Source: Paracoccaceae bacterium (GTDB lineage: Bacteria; Pseudomonadota; Alphaproteobacteria; Rhodobacterales; Rhodobacteraceae). Taken from it: 64,000 nucleotides of DNA. The notes below the pieces were generated by a model. The model saw only the letters and a program-made list of their open reading frames with translations. It had not been told where the DNA came from and searched no databases. The number at the start of each line of letters is the position of its first letter. Position 1 is the stretch's first letter. Shown here in pieces: positions 1-7,096 of this stretch. The position numbers and the translations under genes were made by a program. Where the stretch lies: contig JASBTX010000020.1 in the NCBI GenBank assembly GCA_030148225.1, positions 1-64,000 of the forward strand, read 5' to 3'.

Positions 1-141
1 GAGATGGTGATGCCGGGCGACAACCTGAAGTTCAACGTCGAGCTGATCGCCCCGATCGCGATGGAACAGGGCCTGCGCTTTGCCATCCGCGAAGGCGGCC
101 GCACCGTAGGCTCAGGCGTCGTATCCGCGATTACCGAGTAA
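1..141 (+). CDS. tuf: Elongation factor Tu, C-terminal end (partial)
   Basis: The first 46 codons of the window are the end of EF-Tu, the GTPase that delivers aminoacyl-tRNA to the ribosome. The visible part is the final beta strands of domain III, with the characteristic MVMPGDN turn near the start and an ending in [17 protein letters not shown]. The rest of the gene lies to the left of the window. A strong intrinsic terminator follows 24 bases after the stop. The identification is secure from the highly conserved tail. Which of the usual two tuf copies this is cannot be told. Confidence 0.97.
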   Translation, partial: EMVMPGDNLKFNVELIAPIAMEQGLRFAIREGGRTVGSGVVSAITE

Positions 142-164
142 TCGGACAGACAGATAACGTTGCG

Positions 165-191
165 AAAGCGGCCCCTCGGGGCCGCTTTTTT
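165..191 (+). terminator. Rho-independent terminator after tuf
   Basis: An AGCGGCCCC / GGGGCCGCT hairpin with a two-base loop is preceded by AA and followed by a run of six T. This is a canonical intrinsic terminator placed just after the tuf stop codon. The remaining bases up to 315 show no gene. Confidence 0.9.
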
Positions 192-315
192 CATGCCAGG
201 ACGGGCGCAGTGTTTTTCCGGCAAATGTCCGGTCTTTCAGCATTTCTTCGATTTAGCCGGTGTCTTCCCCGAATTCGACGGATAGACTGTCATCCGAACG
301 AAAGGGTGGGAAAAC

Positions 316-924
316 ATGACCTGGATAAAGACCATAAGCTACGCAGACGCCAAGGGCAGGCTCAGGCGTTTATATGACCGGGTCAAAGGGCCTGATGACA
401 ATGTCGACAATATCATGATGGCCCATGGTCTGCGCCCCCACTCGATGGAAGGGCATATGGCGCTCTATAAATATGTCCTGCATCACAGCGCCAATACCGT
501 ACCCAAATGGTTTCTGGAAACGCTTGGTGTCTGGGTCAGTCGGCTGAACGATTGCGACTATTGCGTCGAACACCATTTTGCCGGGCTCAGGCGGTTGTTG
601 CAGGATGACACGCGCGCGGATGCCCTCCGGCAGGCAATCGAAGCGCGCGATATCGACGACGCCCCCCTCAGCACCGCCGAGAAACAGGCGATGCGCTATG
701 CCCGCCAGCTGACCCGCGATCCCGGTGGCGTGCGTGAAGAGATGATCATCGGCCTGCGCGAGGCCGGGTATGATGATGGTGAGATCCTCGAGATCAATCA
801 GGTCACGGCCTATTTTTCCTATGCGAACCGGACGGTTCTGGGCCTTGGCTGCAATACCGATGGCGATATTCTGGGCCTCTCTCCCAATCAGTCCGACGAT
901 CCGGATAACTGGTCATATAGCTGA
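316..924 (+). CDS. AhpD-like / carboxymuconolactone decarboxylase family peroxidase-related protein
   Basis: This 202-residue protein belongs to the AhpD/CMD superfamily of all-helical peroxidase-related enzymes. Key residues are visible: Glu68, then Cys80-x2-Cys83 and His87. This is the Glu-x11-Cys-x2-Cys-x3-His proton-relay arrangement known from AhpD, where the cysteine pair reduces peroxides or disulfide partners. It is therefore probably redox active rather than a decarboxylase. The ATG at 316 follows an AAGGGTGGG ribosome site. It stands alone between tuf and a DMT transporter, with no AhpC or lipoyl partner beside it. Substrate and electron donor are unknown. Confidence 0.85.
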   Translation: MTWIKTISYADAKGRLRRLYDRVKGPDDNVDNIMMAHGLRPHSMEGHMALYKYVLHHSANTVPKWFLETLGVWVSRLNDCDYCVEHHFAGLRRLLQDDTRADALRQAIEARDIDDAPLSTAEKQAMRYARQLTRDPGGVREEMIIGLREAGYDDGEILEINQVTAYFSYANRTVLGLGCNTDGDILGLSPNQSDDPDNWSYS

Positions 925-1002
925 GATGCCGCGCGGCATGCAGCGACCTTGGCGGGTCGTTTTCCCGCCAGACCCTGCCCGGGCCGGCTGTTAGGCGGGC
1001 GC

Positions 1003-2007
1003 ATGGCCCTGACCTCGCTTTCTGAAAACCGCAACAACCCGACCACCGGCATCGCCTTTATCCTGATCGCGGTGATCGCGATTTCGGTCAATGACATGCT
1101 GATCAAACGGCTCTCGGGGGATTATCCTCTGCACCAGATGGTGCTGATCCGCTCGGCGATCGGCCTGATCTTCTCGCTGACGATTGTCTGGTTCGAAGGT
1201 GGCTTCCACCTGCTCTGGCCACGGCGGCCGGGGCTGCATCTGTTGCGCGGCTCGATGCTGGTCATCGCCAATCTTGCGTTTTTCACCGCGCTGGCGGCCC
1301 TGCCCCTTGCCGATGCGACCGCGCTCTTTTTTGCCGCGCCGCTTTTCATCACCCTCCTGTCGATCCCGATCCTGGGCGAACGGGTGGGGCGCATGCGCAC
1401 GATGGCGGTTGTGGTTGGGTTCCTTGGGGTTCTGGTGATGCTGAAACCCTGGCAATCGCAGATGGATCGCAACGTGTCCTACATCGTGCTTCTGTTGCCG
1501 GTTGTCGCAGCGGTCACCTATGCGCTGAACCAGATACTGACGCGGATGCTGGGTGCCGATACCAAGGCCGGGGCGATGGCGGTTTATGTTCAAACGATTT
1601 TTGTCATCGTGTCGCTCGGGTTTTTTGCCGTTGCCGGTGACGGGCGTTTTGCCACCGGTTCGGACAATCCGGCATGGGTCTTCCTCCTCAGACAATGGGT
1701 CTGGCCCGCAGGCGCGGACATGTTTCTGTTTCTCTATCTGGGCGTGAATGCAACCGTGATCGGCTATTGCCTGTCACAGGCCTATCGGTTGGCTGATGCC
1801 GCAACGGTGGCGCCCTTTGAATATGTCGGGCTTCCGCTGGCAGTATTCTGGGGCTGGATGATCTGGGGCGAATTGCCGGATGCCACGGTTAGCACCGGCA
1901 TTCTGATGATCATCGGCTCGGGTCTCTTTGTCCTGTTCCGGGCGCGCATCCTTGCGCGCAGGCAGCTTCGCAGAGGTGCGGAAAACCAATCCGTCAGACA
2001 ATCCTGA
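1003..2007 (+). CDS. EamA/DMT-family inner-membrane transporter
   Basis: A hydrophobic protein of 334 residues with about ten membrane helices arranged as two EamA repeats, typical of drug/metabolite transporters that export amino acids, nucleosides or other small solutes. I place the start at ATG 1003, giving an N terminus MALTSLSENRNN ahead of the first helix. An in-frame upstream start at 949 would add an Arg/Pro-rich stretch that does not look like a transporter N terminus. The C terminus is basic. Its last 14 bases overlap the end of the convergent DMT gene on the other strand. The exported substrate cannot be deduced. Confidence 0.85.
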   Translation: MALTSLSENRNNPTTGIAFILIAVIAISVNDMLIKRLSGDYPLHQMVLIRSAIGLIFSLTIVWFEGGFHLLWPRRPGLHLLRGSMLVIANLAFFTALAALPLADATALFFAAPLFITLLSIPILGERVGRMRTMAVVVGFLGVLVMLKPWQSQMDRNVSYIVLLLPVVAAVTYALNQILTRMLGADTKAGAMAVYVQTIFVIVSLGFFAVAGDGRFATGSDNPAWVFLLRQWVWPAGADMFLFLYLGVNATVIGYCLSQAYRLADAATVAPFEYVGLPLAVFWGWMIWGELPDATVSTGILMIIGSGLFVLFRARILARRQLRRGAENQSVRQS

Positions 2008-2836
2008 GCACGATGACACCCGAAACAACCAGCAGCGTTGAAATCACCTTGGCCAGCGTGACGCGCTCTCCCAGAAACAGGATACCGATCAGAAGCGCAA
2101 AGATGATGCTGGTCTCTCGCAGCGCGGTCACCACGGGGATCGGTGCACGGGTAAAGGCCCAGACCACCATCGCATAGGCGATATAGGACGCCGCACCGCC
2201 GATCAGGAATACCCGCCCGGCTTCACGCGGGATGCGCGATATTGCACCGGGGCTGGTCAGCCGCAGGATGATGGCAAAAAGGACGGCGTTGAGCAGTGAC
2301 AGCCAGCTGTAATAGGCAACCGGCGCCCCCATGACCCGGGCACCCAGACCATCCACAATCGAATAACCGGCGATGAAACAGCCCGTCGTCAGCGCCAGCC
2401 CTACGGCCCCCACATTCCTGAGCCCGTCGCCCTGCCGCGCAAGGGCGATGCCGAATATCCCCAGCCCGATCACCAGAATGCCCGCAATCTGCGCGGGCAG
2501 CAACACAACCCCCAGAAAACCGACCGATATCAGCGTAACGATCAGCGGCGCTGATCCGCGCGCAACCGGGTAGACCTGCGTAAGTTCGCCCGTCCGGTAA
2601 CTCTTGATCAGAAACACCTGATAGCCGGTATGAAACAGAACCGACCCCACCAGATAGGGCAGGCTTTCGGGTGTCGGGACCGGGACGAATGGCAGCGCCA
2701 GCAAGGCCAGTGGCAGATGGCCGAATATCACCGCGGCCATGGTCACGGTCTTGTCCCCGCCGCCCTTGACCAGCGCATTCCAGCCGGCATGAAGCGCGGC
2801 AGCCGCTATCACCGCCAGAAAAACTGCAAGGCTCAT
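1994..2836 (-). CDS. EamA/DMT-family inner-membrane transporter
   Basis: This 280-residue polytopic membrane protein, again with about ten helices and two EamA halves, begins MSLAVFLAVIAAAALHAGWNALVK. The HAGWNA(L/x)xK segment in the first helix is common in one DMT subgroup. It converges on the neighbouring DMT gene with a 14-bp overlap of the two stops. The two proteins are clearly different subfamilies rather than a recent tandem duplication. No substrate can be assigned. A terminator hairpin at 2916-2942 separates it from the small transcript upstream, so it must have its own promoter within 2837-2915. Confidence 0.85.
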   Translation of the reverse strand: MSLAVFLAVIAAAALHAGWNALVKGGGDKTVTMAAVIFGHLPLALLALPFVPVPTPESLPYLVGSVLFHTGYQVFLIKSYRTGELTQVYPVARGSAPLIVTLISVGFLGVVLLPAQIAGILVIGLGIFGIALARQGDGLRNVGAVGLALTTGCFIAGYSIVDGLGARVMGAPVAYYSWLSLLNAVLFAIILRLTSPGAISRIPREAGRVFLIGGAASYIAYAMVVWAFTRAPIPVVTALRETSIIFALLIGILFLGERVTLAKVISTLLVVSGVIVLRIV

Positions 2837-2915
2837 ATTTCGCGATCCGGATGCTGGTTGCCGCTCGGTGGATCATTCCTGTCGTCGGGCAGGTAAAATG
2901 TAAAGCCGGGCCATC

Positions 2916-2942
2916 AAAAAAGGCCGCCCCGTAAGGCGGCCT
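2916..2942 (-). terminator. Rho-independent terminator of the small minus-strand transcript
   Basis: On the minus strand AGGCCGCC, a six-base loop and GGCGGCCT are followed by a T run. The hairpin ends the short transcription unit that contains the 16S-complementary leader and precedes the DMT gene at 1994-2836. The T run lies only on the minus-strand side, which fixes the orientation of the unit. Confidence 0.85.
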
Positions 2943-2970
2943 TTCTGAAAGTTTAAGGAGGTGGGGTCGG

Positions 2971-3081
2971 TTAGATCATCTGACCCGCTGGGGCGGTCTC
3001 TGCCGCCGGGGCTGCCCTAACGGCGTACCTCCCCAGTTGTCCCGACACCTCTCTCCAATACCTTTCCTGACACTGGATCAC
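2971..3081 (-). CDS. Possible 36-residue small protein in the 16S-complementary transcript
   Basis: This frame opens with GTG at 3081-3079, inside the ribosome-binding sequence, and runs to TAA at 2971. It encodes a short peptide with a polar, aromatic N half (VIQCQERYWREV) and an Ala/Pro-rich C half ending APAGQMI. The composition looks protein-like rather than random. However, GTG 3081 sits too close to the GGAG for normal initiation. An internal GTG at residue 12, preceded by GGAGAGAG, is another possible start. I do not recognise a family. It may alternatively be a non-coding part of the RNA. Confidence 0.3.
   Translation of the reverse strand: MIQCQERYWREVSGQLGRYAVRAAPAAETAPAGQMI
3017..3073 (-). 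CDS. Possible 18-residue leader peptide
   Basis: GTG at 3073-3071 lies seven bases after the GGAGG core of the extended ribosome site, which is ideal spacing. It opens an 18-codon frame (VSGKVLERGVGTTGEVRR) closing with TAG at 3017. This is the best-placed start in the small transcript. The peptide resembles nothing I recognise, is Gly/Val/Arg-rich, and is out of frame with the 36-codon frame overlapping it. A leader peptide controlling access to the downstream frame is possible but unproven. Confidence 0.3.
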   Translation of the reverse strand: MSGKVLERGVGTTGEVRR

Positions 3082-3120
3082 CTCCTTTCTGCTGTTGACG
3101 TTGGGATCAGACTGACACAG

Positions 3121-3150
3121 ATTTTGTGTCTGTCAAATGTTTTTACGCAA
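3121..3150 (-). promoter_or_regulatory. Possible promoter of the small transcript
   Basis: On the minus strand TTGCGT (3150-3145) and CAAAAT (3126-3121) are 18 bases apart and would start RNA near 3114. An overlapping TTGACA at 3136-3131 has no good -10 partner. The short inverted repeat ACACA-N5-TGTGT at 3115-3129 overlaps the -10 and could bind a regulator. Assigned by eye only. Confidence 0.3.
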
Positions 3151-3258
3151 CAGCTGGACAGATTACGCACCTGTCCGAAATTGAGGCAACACAGCTGAAT
3201 TCCTGCGCCGCAGGGATTGTCCCGCGCGAACGGGACATCCCGAACCACCGGCGCGGGG

Positions 3259-3873
3259 TCAGACCGCTGCGATACGCCTGACGATCATTCTGAACGGCAC
3301 CAGTGCAATCAGCGCGAGGCTCAGCTTGACCATCCAGTCGGCAATCGCCAGCGAAACCCACAGCGGAGCCACCGGCCCGAGGCCCAGCACCGGCAGCATG
3401 TCTCCGGCCCAGGATACGTCATTCAAAGGCTCGAGGAATGTCAGCGAGGCCGAAAAGGCGATTGTAAAGAACAGCGCCGTATCCAGTGTCGAACCGACAA
3501 GGGTCGAGGCCAGCGGCGCACGCCACCACCGGCCCGCGCGCAGGCGGTCGAAAATTGCCACATCGGTCAGCTGTGCCACCAGAAATGCCAGACCCGACCC
3601 CATGGCAATCCGCAGCGTGACCAGCGGGCCGAACTCGCCCATGATCTGTGTACCGATCAGCGAACAGATGACACCCACCGCAAATCCGACATAAACCACG
3701 CGCCTTGCCGGACCCACACCGTAGATACGGTTCATCAGGTCGGTCACCAGAAAAGCGAAAGGATAGGTAAAGGCGCCCCAGGTAAGCCAGTTGCCGAACA
3801 GAAACTGAACAAGGATGTTTGATGCGACCACGATCGTGGCCATGGCAATGATGCCGGGAAGATAGCGTGTCAT
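3259..3873 (-). CDS. yhhQ: Queuosine precursor transporter (YhhQ/VUT family)
   Basis: A 204-residue inner-membrane protein of the YhhQ (DUF165, VUT) family, which imports the queuosine precursors preQ0/preQ1 used for modifying GUN-anticodon tRNAs. The family signature TYPFAFLVTDLMNRIYG is present in the second membrane helix region, with about six helices overall. I take ATG 3873 (MTRYLPG) as the start. An upstream in-frame start at 3933 would run through the riboswitch-like element at 3882-3912. No queuosine biosynthesis gene lies beside it, as usual for a salvage transporter. The preQ1-type element in its leader independently supports the assignment. Confidence 0.9.
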   Translation of the reverse strand: MTRYLPGIIAMATIVVASNILVQFLFGNWLTWGAFTYPFAFLVTDLMNRIYGVGPARRVVYVGFAVGVICSLIGTQIMGEFGPLVTLRIAMGSGLAFLVAQLTDVAIFDRLRAGRWWRAPLASTLVGSTLDTALFFTIAFSASLTFLEPLNDVSWAGDMLPVLGLGPVAPLWVSLAIADWMVKLSLALIALVPFRMIVRRIAAV

Positions 3874-3881
3874 GTGTGATA

Positions 3882-3912
3882 TCCGTTTTTTAGCAAGGTT
3901 GCGGAGACTCGC
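3882..3912 (-). promoter_or_regulatory. preQ1-I-like riboswitch upstream of yhhQ
   Basis: The minus-strand leader reads GCGAG, then a 10-base loop UCUCCGCAAC, then CUUGC closing a 5-bp stem, then UAAAAAACGGA. UCCG of the loop can pair with CGGA of the tail to make an H-type pseudoknot. Stem length, C-rich 10-base loop ending AAC, and the A-rich tail all match the preQ1-I riboswitch architecture. The pairing tail lies nine bases before the yhhQ ATG, where the ribosome would bind, so ligand binding should block translation. The fit is by eye; the downstream gene is the expected target. Confidence 0.75.
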
Positions 3913-4001
3913 GCCCAATGCGGGCGGGCTCACCTAACGCGCAATACCCAACAGATCAAGGGTGTTCTGCCCGTCCCCTCGTCTGCCCGGGCATCCGGCG
4001 A

Positions 4002-4787
4002 TCACGAGGCGCGGCCGTAAAATCCTATACGCTCTTTGTCGCTGAACCGGACATCGGGCCGGTCAAAATACGAGAAAACCGCGATGATCCGGTCGCGTTC
4101 TCCCGCGACGGGCGTGACCCGGTGCGCGGTGTTCCGGCCACGAAACACATTCAGCGTACCGGGGCTCAGCGCCATGGTCGTTGGTGTCAGCTCACCCCGG
4201 ATCAGGCCCGCCACGCCGTCATAGTTTGGCGCATCGTCGCTGCGCAAATCGCGGGCATATTCGAACGCTCCGCCGCCCAGCGGCGCTTGCAACAGTAATG
4301 TTGTGGTGAATTCGGACCGGTCGAAATGCCAGTTCAGTGCCTGCCCCTCGGCATAGGCCATCACATTGACCCGCGCCAGCGGGTCCTGCATCGGATAAAG
4401 CGCGGGCTTGCCCATGACCGCGGCCAGAAACGCCGCGAATTCGGGCCGTTCGTAAAGTTCGATCAATGCACCATCCGCCATCTGATCGGCACAGATGGTA
4501 CGGTTTGAGGTCTGAAACCGGGTCAGAACCGGGTGATCGTCTGCAAGGCCGGGAATGGTCGGCCTGAAATAGATATTGTGCTCACGTTCATGGTGAAAGG
4601 ACGCGGTTTCGATCAACGGGCTGATCTCTGAGACGATGGCGTCGCGCGCCGCATCCAAAAGAAACCCGTCAAGGTTAAAGAGCCCCTGCTGATCCAGTTG
4701 ATCGCGACAGCGCCCGATCAGCGTGGCCCAATCGTCGCTGCCGGGCCGGTCCAGCGGGTAACGCGCAAGGTCGATGATGTTGTGCAT
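4002..4787 (-). CDS. 2-oxoglutarate/Fe(II)-dependent oxygenase-like protein
   Basis: This 261-residue protein carries the facial triad of non-heme Fe(II)/2OG oxygenases: His154-x-Asp156 in WHFDRSEF, His222 in NTAHRVTPV, and a basic residue around Arg231/Arg233 for 2-oxoglutarate. The carboxylate in the first motif argues for hydroxylation rather than halogenation. The start ATG 4787 (MHNIIDLARYP) is preferred over the longer frame to 4886, whose extra residues look untranslated. It is a lone gene, divergent from the ClpP-like gene with about 120 bp between the starts. The related HalD/ArpA-like proteins act on free amino acids or peptides, but the substrate here is unknown. Confidence 0.75.
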   Translation of the reverse strand: MHNIIDLARYPLDRPGSDDWATLIGRCRDQLDQQGLFNLDGFLLDAARDAIVSEISPLIETASFHHEREHNIYFRPTIPGLADDHPVLTRFQTSNRTICADQMADGALIELYERPEFAAFLAAVMGKPALYPMQDPLARVNVMAYAEGQALNWHFDRSEFTTTLLLQAPLGGGAFEYARDLRSDDAPNYDGVAGLIRGELTPTTMALSPGTLNVFRGRNTAHRVTPVAGERDRIIAVFSYFDRPDVRFSDKERIGFYGRAS

Positions 4788-4906
4788 GCTATATCCGCCC
4801 ACTGTCCTGGCACGAATATGGGCGGGGCCGCGCGGGGCCGCAATATCAATCCCGTTCGCGCCGCCAACAGGCTGTGCTAGACACATACAGACCGGGCAGG
4901 AGGGGC

Positions 4907-5797
4907 ATGAGCTATTTCGCGGATCACTGGAACGGCCGTCAGGGGCTGGCCTGGTCTTTCTGGGTTAATCTCGTCCTGCTCAGGCTGATTGTCATGGGTG
5001 TGCAGGAATGGCTCGCCCCGGCCAAGGGTCAGGATTTCAGTGACAACAGGTGGCTTGTCGTTCTGATGGCGCTGGTTTTTCATGGCCTCTTTTTCGTGTG
5101 GCAGGCCGTGGGTGTCCTGCGCGCAGGCGAAGCGCATTTGCGCCAGACGGGTGCCATGGCCCCGGTCTGGGGGGTTCAGGCCGGCACCATTACCGGGTTC
5201 TTTCTGGCGCTGATTTATGGGCTGGGGGCATGGCAGATGACGCTGGTCGTCCCGGACGACAGCGCGATCTTTGCCGAAATCGAGGCCGAGCGCGCGTCCA
5301 GATACACGCTCGGGATCGGCCCGGATGGTCAGACCCTGACGCTGGTGGGGTCGCTTGAACTTGGCATAACACGTGCGGCAGACAGGATCCTTGCCGCAAA
5401 CCCGGGGCTTCGCCGGGTAATCCTGAACAGTCCGGGTGGCAATATCTACGAGGCGCGCGGCCTCGCCCAAAAATTCCGGGCGCGCGGGCTGACCACCATT
5501 GTCACGGATGAATGCAATTCGGCCTGCACCACCGCCTTCATCGGCGGCACCAAGCGGCTGATCGCACCGGGTGCGCGGCTGGGATTTCATGAATACCGGA
5601 TCGACGCGGATTACGAGGTCCCGCTTGCTGATCCGGCATCGGAACAGCGTCGGGATCGCGCGCTTTTTGCCGGGGCGGGCGTAGCAGCGTGGTTTCTGGA
5701 CAGGATGCACAGCGCCAGCCCGGATGAGATGTGGTTTCCACCCCGCGATCAGCTTTTTGCCGCGCGCGTCGCAACCGGTGCATATGTGCTGCCCTGA
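4907..5797 (+). CDS. Membrane-anchored ClpP/crotonase-like serine protease-type protein
   Basis: A 296-residue protein with three N-terminal membrane segments (about residues 15-30, 48-70 and 92-115) and a periplasmic-looking C domain resembling the ClpP fold. The segments VILNSPGGN (oxyanion region, 171-179), CNSAC with Ser205 as likely nucleophile, and GFHEYR with His228 match the catalytic layout of the COG3904-type ClpP-like proteins. ATG 4907 follows a good CAGGAGGGG site, so the longer frame from 4874 is rejected. Function in the family is poorly known. Protease or signal-peptide-peptidase-like activity is inferred from fold only. Confidence 0.75.
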   Translation: MSYFADHWNGRQGLAWSFWVNLVLLRLIVMGVQEWLAPAKGQDFSDNRWLVVLMALVFHGLFFVWQAVGVLRAGEAHLRQTGAMAPVWGVQAGTITGFFLALIYGLGAWQMTLVVPDDSAIFAEIEAERASRYTLGIGPDGQTLTLVGSLELGITRAADRILAANPGLRRVILNSPGGNIYEARGLAQKFRARGLTTIVTDECNSACTTAFIGGTKRLIAPGARLGFHEYRIDADYEVPLADPASEQRRDRALFAGAGVAAWFLDRMHSASPDEMWFPPRDQLFAARVATGAYVLP

Positions 5798-5884
5798 CCA
5801 CCGTCGGTATGGGTGCATAGCCAAATGTTCTTTATTTGTTTCACCGCTCGGGCTACATGATAACGGATCATCGGGCAGGGTATC

Positions 5885-7075
5885 ATGGCAGGATTACGCA
5901 TCAGCAACCGCGCCGCGCGGCACCTCTGGCTCGCGTCGCAAGGGCTGGCAGAAACGCCGACCGGCCCGGTGGATACGGGCCAGATCATTCGCGACCTCGG
6001 GATGGTACAGCTCGATACCATTCGCGTTATCGCCCGCGCCCATGATCACATCCTCTGGAGCCGCAATCAGAATTATCGCGAACACATGCTGCACAAAGTA
6101 CTCGCCCGCGACCGGCAGGTATTCGAGCATTTCACGCATGATGCCTCCGTCATTCCGATCGGGTTTCATGCCCTTTGGCACCGGCAATTTGACCGGATGC
6201 GCGACCGGGCCGACCGATCGGGGCATTTCCGTTCCGCTGCCGGACAGGCTGAATGCCGGGCGATCAGGGAACGCATCAGACGCGAGGGGCCGCTTTCCAC
6301 CCATGACTTTGACAGCAAGCACACCGGCAAACGCGAGATGTGGTCCAGACCGCCGCACAAGCGGGCACTCGATTTCATGTGGTATGCCGGAGAACTGGCG
6401 ACCTCGCACCGCGAGGGGTTTACCAAGTTTTACGACCTGTCGGAACGTGTCATCCCCGATGCGCATCGTCAGGCGGCCTGCGCGCCCGATCAGCAATTGT
6501 CACGCCTTTGCCATGCCGCAATCGACCGTATGTCATTCGGCACGCCGGGTGAAATTCAGCGGTTCTGGGAGGTTGCGAGCGCGCAAGAGGTGCGCGCCTG
6601 GTGCGATAGCGCTGGCGAAGACCTGATCGAGGTCGAGGTTCAGACATCGGCGGGTGACTATCAGCCCGCGCTGGCGCATGCCGATATCGAAACACGGTTG
6701 AACACCCTGAACCCCCCGACATCGCGGTTGCGCATACTCAATCCCTTTGATCCCGTCATCCGGGAACGAGGCCGTCTGCTCAGGCTGTTCGGATTTGCCT
6801 ATCGCGTCGAAATGTTCGTTCCCGCAGCCAAACGGCAATGGGGCTATTACGTCTTTCCCCTGCTGGAAGGGGACAGGTTTGTCGGCAGGCTCGAGGCGAA
6901 GGCCGATCGCAAAACCGGGGTGCTGAACGTCAACCGCCTGTGGGCGGAACCCGGTGTGCGCTGGACATCCGGACGCGCAGCCAAGCTGGACGCCGAACTG
7001 GGGCGGATGGCGCGTTTCGTCGGGCTGGACAGGGTGGTCTGGAACTGCACCGCACACCCGTCCGATCCGCCATAA
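5885..7075 (+). CDS. YcaQ/AlkZ-like winged-helix DNA glycosylase
   Basis: This 396-residue protein belongs to the YcaQ (HTH_42) family, tandem winged-helix DNA glycosylases that unhook interstrand crosslinks or remove alkylated purines. The catalytic QxD motif is seen as Gln42-Leu-Asp44 in GMVQLDTI. The family region with NPFDPVIRERGRLLRLFGF and a C-terminal beta barrel segment follows. The length fits the family. The start ATG follows GGGCAGGGTATC. It is isolated, with no repair operon nearby. The motif matches the YcaQ-type QxD rather than the AZL-specific QxQ type, so crosslink repair is more likely than antibiotic self-resistance. Confidence 0.85.
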   Translation: MAGLRISNRAARHLWLASQGLAETPTGPVDTGQIIRDLGMVQLDTIRVIARAHDHILWSRNQNYREHMLHKVLARDRQVFEHFTHDASVIPIGFHALWHRQFDRMRDRADRSGHFRSAAGQAECRAIRERIRREGPLSTHDFDSKHTGKREMWSRPPHKRALDFMWYAGELATSHREGFTKFYDLSERVIPDAHRQAACAPDQQLSRLCHAAIDRMSFGTPGEIQRFWEVASAQEVRAWCDSAGEDLIEVEVQTSAGDYQPALAHADIETRLNTLNPPTSRLRILNPFDPVIRERGRLLRLFGFAYRVEMFVPAAKRQWGYYVFPLLEGDRFVGRLEAKADRKTGVLNVNRLWAEPGVRWTSGRAAKLDAELGRMARFVGLDRVVWNCTAHPSDPP

Positions 7076-7096
7076 AAAATATTGCCGGACGGTCGG

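Larger units (their letters stand above)
2943..3114 (-). ncRNA. Candidate small transcript with an 18-nt complement to the 16S rRNA 3' end
   Basis: The 422 bases between the DMT gene and the queuosine transporter hold no ordinary gene but clear structure on the minus strand. Positions 3090 to 3073 read AGAAAGGAGGTGATCCAG, which is complementary over 18 bases to the usual 3' terminus of bacterial 16S rRNA (CTGGATCACCTCCTTTCT), far beyond a normal Shine-Dalgarno. Nine of these bases (3079-3087) can pair with a distal CACCTCCTT at 2963-2955. That would hide the ribosome site in a long-range stem. A terminator follows at 2916-2942. Two short overlapping reading frames (2971-3081 and 3017-3073) lie inside. 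It could be a leader-peptide mRNA, a ribosome-binding sRNA, or both. Transcript ends are inferred. Confidence 0.5.

Noticed and set aside
3073..3090. Fragment of a 16S rRNA gene on the plus strand
   Set aside because: The identity stops exactly at 18 bases on both sides; no helix 45 or other 16S sequence precedes it, so this is not a degraded rRNA copy.
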